From CBDIDH01 sp965277595 (GTDB lineage Bacteria > Planctomycetota > Planctomycetia > Isosphaerales > Isosphaeraceae), in the NCBI GenBank assembly GCA_965277595.1, contig CBDIDH010000002.1:558001-622000 (forward strand): a DNA stretch of 64,000 nt, given 5' to 3'. Below the pieces are notes generated by a model that did no database searches, was not told where the DNA came from, and was given only the letters and a program-made list of their open reading frames with translations. Numbering within the stretch: the first letter of the stretch is position 1; the number at the start of each line of letters is the position of its first letter. Below are positions 25,575 to 33,185 of this stretch, piece by piece. A program made the translations under genes and the position numbers.

Positions 25575-26663
25575 TCAGGCGCCCATTGTCTTGATGATCG
25601 CCCTGGCCATTTCCAGGGTGCCGACGGCCGTCGGGTCGTTGCGGTCGGGCTTCATGTCGTAGGTAACGTCCTTGCCTTCCTTGATCACCGAGGCGACGGC
25701 GTCGTCGAGCCGTTTCGCCGCGTCGGCCTCGCCGAGATGCTCGAGCATCAGGACGCCCGAGAGAATCAGGGCGGTCGGATTCATCTTGTACTGACCCTTG
25801 TACTTCGGCGCGGAGCCGTGGGTCGCCTCGAAGACCGCGCCCGCCTCGCCGATGTTCGCGCCCGGGGCCACGCCCAGACCGCCGACAAGACCGGCGCAGA
25901 GGTCGGAAAGAATGTCGCCGTACAGGTTCGGTAAGACGAGGACGTCATAAAGCTCGGGCTTCTGCACGAGCTGCATGCACATGTTGTCGACGATCCGGTC
26001 TTCGAACTCGATGTCGGGATAGTCCTTGGCGACCTCGCGGCTAACTTCGAGGAAGAGGCCGTCGGAGTTCTTGAGGATGTTCGCCTTGTGGACGGAGGTC
26101 ACCTTCTTGCGCCCGTGCTTGCGAGCGTAATCAAAGGCGTACTTGACGATCCGACGGCTGCCGGTCACCGAGATCGGCTTGAGCGAGATCCCCGAATCGG
26201 GACGGATCGTCTTGCCACTCAGACGCTTCACGTCCTCGATCAGCTCGGCGGTTTGCGGCTTGCCCTGCTCGAACTCGATCCCGATATAAAGGTCTTCGGT
26301 GTTCTCGCGGACGATCACCAGGTCAATGTTGTGTCCCGAGAAATAGGAGCGGACGCCCTTGTATTCCTTGCAGGGGCGGACGCAGGCGTAGAGGTCAAGC
26401 GCCTGGCGGAGGTAAACGTTCACGCTGCGAAAGCCGGTGCCGACGGGGGTCGTGATCGGCGCCTTGAGCGCGACCTTGGTGCGTCGGCAGGATTCGATGA
26501 CGCTGTCGGGCACGGGGGTGCCGAGCCTGGCCATCACGTCGACGCCGGCCTCCTGGACATCCCAGTTGATCTTCACGCCGGTCGCGTCGATGCACATCCT
26601 CGCCGCCTCGGCGAGTTCCGGACCGACACCATCGCCCGGGATCAATGTCACTTCGTAGGCCAT
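25575..26663 (-). CDS. Isocitrate/isopropylmalate dehydrogenase family protein (probable NAD-isocitrate dehydrogenase)
   Basis: The 362-aa protein starts VTLIPGDGVGPEL and has VIVRENTEDLYIGIE (the ENTE substrate loop seen in isocitrate and homoisocitrate enzymes), the catalytic Lys in SVHKANILKNSDGLF, the metal Asp in NLYGDILSDL and the cofactor motif EATHGSAP. It catalyses NAD(P)-dependent oxidative decarboxylation of a 2-hydroxy-dicarboxylate. Isocitrate is the likeliest substrate for a TCA role. leuB-like activity is less likely, and no leucine genes are near. Confidence 0.88.
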   Translation of the reverse strand: MAYEVTLIPGDGVGPELAEAARMCIDATGVKINWDVQEAGVDVMARLGTPVPDSVIESCRRTKVALKAPITTPVGTGFRSVNVYLRQALDLYACVRPCKEYKGVRSYFSGHNIDLVIVRENTEDLYIGIEFEQGKPQTAELIEDVKRLSGKTIRPDSGISLKPISVTGSRRIVKYAFDYARKHGRKKVTSVHKANILKNSDGLFLEVSREVAKDYPDIEFEDRIVDNMCMQLVQKPELYDVLVLPNLYGDILSDLCAGLVGGLGVAPGANIGEAGAVFEATHGSAPKYKGQYKMNPTALILSGVLMLEHLGEADAAKRLDDAVASVIKEGKDVTYDMKPDRNDPTAVGTLEMARAIIKTMGA

Positions 26664-26860
26664 GAGTCTTGCATCCCCCGGCGTGCCGGCCCATCGCCGC
26701 CCGCCGCCAATCTGAGCCTTTACCGAATGAGAAAGGTTGCGAACGTCGCCTCAGCCTGGCTATCCTATTCTCTGGAGAGACGCACAACGTAACCGCACCC
26801 GCCGCGATCCGTCAAGTCGCCTCAACCTCTTGAAAGGGGAGGGCGACGGAGACCGCAACC

Positions 26861-27184
26861 ATGATTTGCCCCCCGCTTACTCCTTCCAAGCTCGTCAACA
26901 ACTGGATCGAGCGGCACCGCAACCCGGTCAGCTTTCTGCTGCACATGATTGGCATCCCGCCGACGCTCATCGGGGTTCTCCTGATCCCGGTCTACATCTA
27001 TTGCCTCTCGATTCCTCTCTTCCTCTTCGCGCTGGCGCTCTTTGTCGGCGGATATCTCGTTCAGTTCCTCGGCCATGCGCTCGAAGGAACCGATCCCGGC
27101 GAGATCATCTATTTCAAGCGCAAGCTTGGGATGAGCTACGTCGACATTGCTCCGGCCCGCCGCTCGCGACAGGGCGTCGCCTGA
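26861..27184 (+). CDS. Mpo1-like (DUF962) membrane protein
   Basis: The 107-aa protein has the DUF962 signature NWIERHRNPVSFLLHMIGIP, two transmembrane helices (PTLIGVLLIPVYIYCLSIP and LFLFALALFVGGYLVQFLG) and the following QFLGHALEGTDPG with its conserved His. Yeast Mpo1 is an Fe(II) 2-hydroxy-fatty-acid dioxygenase using these His residues. A role in lipid alpha-oxidation is plausible but unproven in bacteria. Here the protein starts directly at the family core. The upstream 197 bp is divergent from the dehydrogenase gene. Confidence 0.85.
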   Translation: MICPPLTPSKLVNNWIERHRNPVSFLLHMIGIPPTLIGVLLIPVYIYCLSIPLFLFALALFVGGYLVQFLGHALEGTDPGEIIYFKRKLGMSYVDIAPARRSRQGVA

Positions 27185-27757
27185 CCTGTCGATCGCCGAT
27201 CGGCCGTGAAGAATCGACGCGACCGAGCCCCCTTGCCCGGGAAGACGGGGCTGGCGGCCGTCCCGTTGCTGAGGCGGGCTCGGCGTGCCAAGCGTGCGTC
27301 CGCGCCCGATACGGTCGGGAAGGAAAAGGCGTCTTCGGAATCGAGCCGACAGACCGGTCCAGCCGGTCTGAGCGGTCTCGATCGGGGAAGCCGAGGGTTT
27401 GGCCTAGGCTTAATCGGCCAAAACCGTAAAATCTCCCCAGTCGCTTCAAGACGCGCATCACAAAAAACCGATCTTCCATCGCAGGTCGATCGGTCGGACT
27501 TTCAGGTCGCGACGTCTCGGACGTATGGCGACCCGGTTTTGACCGGACGGAATTCACTTCAGCACCCAGGAACGACACCCGGACGATCGACGACCCGGCC
27601 AACGTGAGGTGTCGGTGTCAAGGAGCGCGGCGGCCCGGAACGTATGGAGGCGACCGGCCGCACCCCGGGGGTTCACACGGGCGAGACCGGCAACGGCGAC
27701 GAGAGCCGAGGCCCGAAGGCCCGGACCGGTCGTTCGTCACGGGGGACCACTCGTCAC
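27185..27757. other. Gene-free stretch, 573 bp
   Basis: No convincing gene. Open frames here show no protein-like pattern. The last 150 bp leads into the TolC-like gene and contains GGGGGA before ATG 27758. No RNA, repeat or strong promoter is recognised. Confidence 0.4.
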
Positions 27758-30058
27758 ATGGCGATCTTAGTCAAGGACGGCCTGGCCATGGGATTGACCT
27801 TAGTTAAGACACGGTTGGCTCGGGCAACGGTGCTGGCGGTTCTGGCCGCCTCGACCGGCTGCCAAAAGCTGCCTTACATCGACCAGTCCAAGACCGTTCC
27901 CCACGAGAACCTGGGAACGATCGCCGCGGAAGACAAGGACGTCCAGCAGGCCCAGTTCCTTTCGGCCTCGCTGCCGACCGCGATGCCCAAGGTCGCCCGG
28001 CCACGCACCACGAACGATCCCGAGGCCCGGCAAATCTGGCAGCTTCCGCTTCAGGACGCCATCAAGATCGGCCTGGACAACTCCGAGGTCGTCCGCGTGA
28101 TCTCTCTCGGTGCCCAGGGCATTCCCGTCGGCGGGTTCGAGCCGACCCCCTTGAACACCGGGGCGGGGGCGGGCATCGCCAGCTCGCTCGGTGCCGGCAC
28201 GCTGACGACGATCTACGACCCGGCCTTGCAAGAGACCGCGATCGCCCAGCAGCTTTCTAACTTTGACACCAACTTCACCACGCAGATGCTCTGGGGCCAC
28301 AGCGTCGCCCCCTTCAACAACGCGATCTCCGCCGGTACCTTCCTCGCCGGGCCGCGGTTCCCGATTATCTTCAACCAGGACACCTTCCAGTTCTCGACCG
28401 GCGTCCAGAAACGGACCGCGACCGGTGCCTTGCTGGGGGTGACCCATAACATCAACTACCTCTACTCGAACAGCCCGACGAACGTCACGCCGTCGGCCTA
28501 CACGACCAACCTTCAGTTGAGCCTGACCCAGCCCTTGCTCGGTAGTGCTCCGCTCGCGGGTGGCCAGCCTGGCCCGGCCGTCGGTCTGGAAGCGAACCGC
28601 GCTCCGATCGTCATCGCCCGGCTCACCGCCGACGCCTCCGTCTGGCGGTTCAAGGCCGAGGTCATGGCCGAGGTCCGGTCGATCGAACAACAATACTGGA
28701 GCCTCGCCCAGCAGCACGTGCAGCTCTGGTCGAGCGAGAAGGCCGTCGAGCTTGCCGAGGAGATCCTCAAACGCGAGCAGTCCGAGCTGGAAGTCGGCCG
28801 AGGCACCGTCGCCGACGTCGCCGAGGCCCAGCAGCGGCTCGAACAGTTCCGGCTCGACCTCGTGACCAAGACCTCGGACGTGATCACGACCGAACGACAG
28901 CTTCGGAACCTGCTCGGCCTGCCGCCGGCCGACGATCGCCGGATCGTTCCGGTGACCGCTCCGACGGAGGCCCGGCTGGAACCCGACTGGGACGCCAGCC
29001 TCGCCCAGATGCTCTCGTTCCAGCCCGATATCGTTCAGCAACAGCTTAACGTCCGCATCCGAGAGCTTCAGCTTCTCGTCTCGCGGAACCAGCTCTTGCC
29101 ACAGTTGAACCTGAACGCCCTCTACCAGTTGAACGGCCTCGGCCAGAACCTCGACACCTCGGAAGCGGTCATGACGGGCCGGTCGATCACCGCGATTGAT
29201 CCGCTCATCTCCGCCCAGCAACGAGCCGCCGGCCTGAACAGCAACCCGGGTACGTACCGCGACTTCCAGCAGTGGCAGATCGGCCTGAACCTTCAGATGC
29301 CGCTCGGCATGCGTAACCCGCTGGCGACGGTCCGCCAGTCGCAATACGCCCTGCTTCGTGAACGGGCCTTCCTCCAGCAGATCGTCCACCAGACGACGCA
29401 CTCTCTCGCCCGTTTCTTCCTGGAAGTGGACGCCAATTACAAGCAGTTCAAGACCGCCTCTCGGTTCCGTGCCGCCGCCGCTCAGCGACTCGAAGCCCAG
29501 CGAGCCTTCTACGAGGAAGGTCGGATCACAATCGACCGCTACCTCGACGCCGTCAGCCAGTACGCCAGCGCCGTCGCCCAGGAAGCCCAGTTCAAGACCA
29601 GCTACAACATCTCGATCATCGCTCTCGAAGAGGCCAAGGGGACACTTCTCGCCTACGACAACATCGCCGTCGCCGAGGGTCCGAACCCACAGAAGGCGTA
29701 CATCCAGGCCCGCGACCAGCAGGCTGCCCACCGACAGATTCCGATTCCGCCCAACGGAAACTATCACCCGACGCCTGTCAGTGGTCCCGCCCAGCTTGAC
29801 CCCGTGCCGACGATGCCCCCCTCGAACGCCTCGCCGGGCAACACCGTCCCGATGCCTGCTCCGGTCGGTCCGCTCGGACCGCCCCCGACCCCGGTCCCGC
29901 CGATGCTCCCGGCCGGTGAGGCAACGCCGATCACCGCCTTGCCCGGCTCGGCCGACCCCGACATCTCCCGCGCCTCGGCGGCCACCCCGGCTGCTCCGAC
30001 GGAACTGCCGAGCCTCCCCGTGATCGATCTCCCGTCGCTCCCGAAGGATAAGGGCTGA
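27758..30058 (+). CDS. TolC-family outer membrane efflux protein with Pro-rich tail
   Basis: The 766-aa protein has an export signal with a possible lipoprotein Cys (VLAVLAASTGCQKL). Two OEP-type helical-hairpin halves follow, with coiled segments such as EVMAEVRSIEQQYWSLAQQHVQLW and HSLARFFLEVDANYKQFKTASRFRAAAAQRLEAQ. The C-terminal 100 residues are Pro/Thr-rich (PMPAPVGPLGPPPTPVPPM). Such trimers form the outer-membrane duct of efflux or type I secretion. It is longer than typical TolC owing to an N-terminal extension and the tail. ATG 27788 is an alternative start. No adaptor or pump is adjacent, but the MsbA-like exporter lies 16 kb upstream. Confidence 0.87.
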   Translation: MAILVKDGLAMGLTLVKTRLARATVLAVLAASTGCQKLPYIDQSKTVPHENLGTIAAEDKDVQQAQFLSASLPTAMPKVARPRTTNDPEARQIWQLPLQDAIKIGLDNSEVVRVISLGAQGIPVGGFEPTPLNTGAGAGIASSLGAGTLTTIYDPALQETAIAQQLSNFDTNFTTQMLWGHSVAPFNNAISAGTFLAGPRFPIIFNQDTFQFSTGVQKRTATGALLGVTHNINYLYSNSPTNVTPSAYTTNLQLSLTQPLLGSAPLAGGQPGPAVGLEANRAPIVIARLTADASVWRFKAEVMAEVRSIEQQYWSLAQQHVQLWSSEKAVELAEEILKREQSELEVGRGTVADVAEAQQRLEQFRLDLVTKTSDVITTERQLRNLLGLPPADDRRIVPVTAPTEARLEPDWDASLAQMLSFQPDIVQQQLNVRIRELQLLVSRNQLLPQLNLNALYQLNGLGQNLDTSEAVMTGRSITAIDPLISAQQRAAGLNSNPGTYRDFQQWQIGLNLQMPLGMRNPLATVRQSQYALLRERAFLQQIVHQTTHSLARFFLEVDANYKQFKTASRFRAAAAQRLEAQRAFYEEGRITIDRYLDAVSQYASAVAQEAQFKTSYNISIIALEEAKGTLLAYDNIAVAEGPNPQKAYIQARDQQAAHRQIPIPPNGNYHPTPVSGPAQLDPVPTMPPSNASPGNTVPMPAPVGPLGPPPTPVPPMLPAGEATPITALPGSADPDISRASAATPAAPTELPSLPVIDLPSLPKDKG

Positions 30059-30102
30059 GTCTCGATCGGCTTGACTCCTCGACAAACCGACGCAATCCCC
30101 GC

Positions 30103-30137
30103 CGGGCCGGGGCCTTGAACTTCAAGGCCCCGGCCCG
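30103..30137 (+). terminator. Strong hairpin terminator of the TolC-like gene
   Basis: A perfect 17-bp inverted repeat (CGGGCCGGGGCCTTGAA and its complement) with a one-base centre, 45 nt after the stop codon. There is no T run, so termination may be intrinsic-like or the structure may act as an mRNA 3' stabiliser. Confidence 0.75.
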
Positions 30138-30513
30138 CGCGCTGTCCAGGCCGCCTATTGCACCGTCTCCCTGCCCCCTTTTAGTACCATCTTAAACCGA
30201 GACGGGTGTCGAGGCGGTAATACTCTGTAGCGATAAACGAGGCCGTCCCCACGATGTCGACGCCCGCGAGGCCCCACCCAAGCCCCACCGACGAGTCGGA
30301 AGGTCCACTCGTCGACTCAGATGGTTCGGCAACACTATCCGCCGCCAGGGTCGTCCGGGGCAATGCTTGAAACAATGTTGTGATTGTGCTTGATGTCTCG
30401 GGCGAATTTCACCGCAAGATTTCCCAACCTCAGAACGACGGCCGAGTAGAGCGGACCCCGGAAACTGGACCATTGGTTAAGCTACACCGATGGCCCAGCA
30501 CACGGGAGGAACG

Positions 30514-30630
30514 TTGGCGAAGCAGCGGAAGGTCCACTCATCAGCGTTCAAGTCTCAGGTCGCACTGGCCGCGCACGGAGGACAAGACCATCCTCTCTTC
30601 CTGGCCACAAAGGCAGACCACCTGGAATGA
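30514..30630 (+). pseudogene. IS3-family transposase orfA remnant
   Basis: After GGGAGGA at 30504-30510, a TTG-initiated 38-codon frame reads LAKQRKVHSSAFKSQVALAA. This matches the usual start of IS3-group OrfA proteins (KxRxxxxxxFKAQVALAAL). It then diverges and stops at TGA 30628. The HTH and leucine-zipper remainder and the OrfB DDE domain are absent. It marks an old insertion sequence in this 0.95-kb gene-poor region. Confidence 0.6.
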
Positions 30631-30634
30631 GGAG

Positions 30635-30674
30635 CCGAACCGATCCTCGACCCTAATTCTCTGGATCGGTTCGG
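30635..30674. repeat. 12-bp inverted repeat downstream of IS relic
   Basis: CCGAACCGATCC (30635-30646) and its exact complement (30663-30674) flank a 16-nt loop. It may be a residual IS end or a hairpin. The rest of 30138-30513 shows no recognisable gene. Confidence 0.5.
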
Positions 30675-30879
30675 CGAGGTTATTCCAGAAGACTCCCGAC
30701 GCCACGCTCGAAATGCCGAAGCTTCGGCTACCACCAAGGTCGGCTGTCGAGGTGGTCGGCAAAGGTTTGAAAGCAACGAGCGCCTGAAGTGACGTTGGCC
30801 GGAATCGCGATCGGGCGCGGCCCGCTCTCCGCACGGAACGTTCGCGCTCCGCAGGCGAACTGAGTCGGCAATAGGTCAA

Positions 30880-31007
30880 TAGGGTTGTTGCGGAATACTC
30901 GTAAGGCCAAATATCAGAAGGACAAGGGACAAAAGAAAAATCTTTCTTTTTGTCCTTCTAGCATTTGGCCTCATGTCAAAAACAGCCCCTAACCCGCAAA
31001 AATCCTA
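30880..31007 (-). mobile_element. MITE-like element, copy 2 (TA-flanked)
   Basis: It is bounded by TA at 30880-30881 and 31006-31007, with terminal repeats GGGTTGTTGCGG (30882-30893) and the complement of GGATTTTTGCGG (ending at 31005). In reverse orientation it aligns with the element at 7047-7175: shared GGGCTGTTTTTGAC-type block, GGCCAAAT/ATTTGGCC inner arms, AAGGACAA/TTGTCC core and an identical TATTCCGCAACAACCCTA end. It abuts the diguanylate-cyclase gene so that its terminal TAG supplies the stop codon. Confidence 0.65.
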
Positions 31008-32045
31008 ATAGCCAACAGCGATGGTGACCGTGCTTGGTGACTGGGCGTGGCTGGCGGCGGGGGGCGGGCTGCCGGAGGAAGAGGAGGGGGGTTGGGCCAG
31101 GTCGGACGCGGCGGGGGCCTGACGCTCATGGTCCCAGTACCAGACGCCATTGCGGCCGTTGGCCTTGGCCCGGTATAGCGACTGGTCGGCGCGTTCGAGG
31201 GCTTCCTGAGGAGTCTCGGCGTAAGGAGCCTGGGCGCAGTTGACTCCAAGACTCGTCGTCATCTGGATCATCGAGTTGCGGAAGTGGACCCTTTGATCGG
31301 CGACTTTCGCGCGGATGCGTTCGGCGGTTTCGAGCGCCGTGGAAAGTTCGCAGTTCGGGCAGAGGATCACAAACTCCTCGCCGCCGTACCGCGCGACGAA
31401 GTCGGTCGGCCGGACGGATGTTCGCAAGGTCATCGCCATCCGCCTAAGGACCTCGTCGCCCGCGGCGTGACCATAATGGTCGTTGACCTTCTTGAAATGG
31501 TCGATGTCGCAGATCAGGAGCGAAAGGGGCTGATTCTTGGCCTGGCAGGCGGCGTGCTCCAGCGGAAGGGTGTCCTGGAGCGCGAATCGATTGCCAAGCT
31601 CGGTCAAACCGTCGAGGTGAGCGCGCGATTCCAGCAGGTCGAGCAACGCCTTCGTGCGCAAGGCTGAGTTCACCCGGGCGAGAAGTTCCACCGAGTCAAA
31701 GGGCTTCGAGACGAAGTCCACGGCGCCCATGTCGATTCCCTTGGCCTTCTCGGCGGTCAGGGCCGAAGCCGCCAGGAAGATCACCGGGACCGACCGCGTT
31801 CTCGGATCGTCCTTGAGGCGGCGGATGACCTCGTAGCCGTCCCAGGTGTTGAGCCGGAGTTGCAGCAAGATGAGGTTGGGCGAATATTTCTGACAGGCCG
31901 AAAGCGCCGTGATGATGTCGACGGCCTCATAGGTCTCGATCGCCTCGGAGTTCAACCAGCTCCTGAGGAGTTGGCGGTCGGACGCCGAGTTCTCGATCAA
32001 GAGCACCCGTCGGGACGAGACCGTGATGGAGCCGTTGGGGATCAT
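31005..32045 (-). CDS. Receiver-GGDEF protein (probable diguanylate cyclase) with atypical receiver
   Basis: The 346-aa protein has an N-terminal receiver-like domain (about 12-130) and a GGDEF domain (about 140-315). The active loop is GGEEF (221-225), with an RxxD inhibitory site (RPTD 212-215), so synthesis of c-di-GMP with product feedback is expected. The receiver keeps Lys114 (SKPFD) but has Gln62 in ILLQLRL where the phospho-accepting Asp should be, and EN instead of the acidic pair. It therefore probably is not phosphorylated and may act as a dimerisation module. The C-terminal tail is Pro/Ser-rich and ends at a TAG contributed by the adjacent MITE-like element. Confidence 0.88.
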   Translation of the reverse strand: MIPNGSITVSSRRVLLIENSASDRQLLRSWLNSEAIETYEAVDIITALSACQKYSPNLILLQLRLNTWDGYEVIRRLKDDPRTRSVPVIFLAASALTAEKAKGIDMGAVDFVSKPFDSVELLARVNSALRTKALLDLLESRAHLDGLTELGNRFALQDTLPLEHAACQAKNQPLSLLICDIDHFKKVNDHYGHAAGDEVLRRMAMTLRTSVRPTDFVARYGGEEFVILCPNCELSTALETAERIRAKVADQRVHFRNSMIQMTTSLGVNCAQAPYAETPQEALERADQSLYRAKANGRNGVWYWDHERQAPAASDLAQPPSSSSGSPPPAASHAQSPSTVTIAVGY

Positions 32046-32431
32046 GTTGGGCTTGCTCTATCCGTAAGGCTGTGTCGATCGATGCGTGAGGCCATGCCAC
32101 CCCCGGACGACCGGTTCTACTTCAATCTAGGTTACGTCCAGTTGAATGTCGCGACTGTCGAGGTCGGACTCGCAACAATTGCCCCGGACCTCGACAACCG
32201 ATGAACTGGGGGTTCAAAACGAGGTACGAAATCCTCGCAAACTGGGCGAACAGGCGGGATCGTGACGGCCTTGCCGCGTCCACTGCGCCGTCGCGCACGG
32301 AGGAGGTGACGCAGTCGGAAGCCGTCGCTTCAGGGTTGAGAGTTTTCCCTTGAGGGTGACCGGGGAACGGTCAGAAACAAAGGAAAGTGATTTTCGAATG
32401 CGTCGACCCGTTAGGGAAAGTGACCCGAGCC
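32046..32431. other. Divergent intergenic region, 386 bp
   Basis: Shared upstream region of the GGDEF gene and a small exported-protein gene. No convincing -35/-10 pair, RNA or repeat is seen. Confidence 0.35.
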
Positions 32432-32851
32432 ATGAGAAACGAATATCAAGCGCGTCCCGCCGTTGAGTCGCTGGAATCTCTGATGCTGCTTTCAGCCGCG
32501 CCGCACGCGCTGCCGAAGCCCCTGCATCTTGTGGGGGTCGAGCATGGCTCTTATGTCATCCAGGGAGGGAACACGGTGTCGAGGGCCTCGGGGACGATCA
32601 GCCCGCTCGGCGCCGTTTCCGACGGCGCGGTGGTGGGCAAGACGACCGGCCTGGGCACGGTCTCGATGACGACCAAGGAAGGAAGGCTGGTGATTGGTCT
32701 GAGGTTGAGGCCCGCCGGATCGGGTTTCGCCGGAACCTATTTCATCGCCGCGGGAACCTCATTGCTCGCGGGCGAGACCGGCACCGGCACTGTCAAGATC
32801 CTGCCGGTCGAGAAGGGAACTCACGGAACGTACACGATTTCATACTCTTGA
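32432..32851 (+). CDS. Small exported protein with LEPR-XLL-like N-terminus
   Basis: The 139-aa protein begins MRNEYQARPAVESLESLMLL, the planctomycete LEPR-XLL-type motif also seen (as LEDRLVLS) in the DUF4214 protein. The remainder is a beta-rich sequence (GTISPLGAVSDGAVVGKTTGLGTVSM; GFAGTYFIAAGTSL) without a recognised family. It is probably secreted or attached to the surface. ATG 32432 is chosen for the motif. Confidence 0.65.
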   Translation: MRNEYQARPAVESLESLMLLSAAPHALPKPLHLVGVEHGSYVIQGGNTVSRASGTISPLGAVSDGAVVGKTTGLGTVSMTTKEGRLVIGLRLRPAGSGFAGTYFIAAGTSLLAGETGTGTVKILPVEKGTHGTYTISYS

Positions 32852-33000
32852 CGGACTCCGCGAGGTCGGATTCGTGTTCAACGACTCGGAAAATCTGAAG
32901 CATTCGCGCACAGCCCACGCAAACTCCGGCGCGGGCTGTTTTTGTTCGAACCCGGTCGAAATCGACAAGTAGGACGCAAGATTCCCAAGAGGAACGCGGG

Positions 33001-33029
33001 TTGACGATTTCTGGGCGAATTCGTAAAGT
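33001..33029 (+). promoter_or_regulatory. Sigma70-like promoter upstream of FlgI-like gene
   Basis: TTGACG (33001-33006), exactly 17 nt, then TAAAGT (33024-33029), 157 nt before the proposed start codon. It is a reasonable match to consensus; use is an inference. Confidence 0.5.
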
Positions 33030-33185
33030 CCGACCGCCGTGGGGGGTCCATGACCCGCGGTTGGTCGTCTCGCAAGGATGCGGGCGGCTCGTTGGTGTTT
33101 GCCGGTCTGCGAAGTGCGGCCCCTTTCTCGGGTCGCGGGCGGTGGTTCTCCCCGGCAAGTAGTCGTGCTGCAAGGAGGCAGGTCG

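Noticed and set aside
27800..30085. A 761-codon minus-strand frame opposite the TolC-like gene
   Set aside because: Composition artefact (Arg/Gly/Asp-rich, no domain). The plus-strand product has a signal peptide and OEP helices.
30380..30787. 135-codon plus-strand frame over the IS3 relic
   Set aside because: The transposase-like sequence is in a different frame (30514-30630); this frame has no similarity to any family I know.
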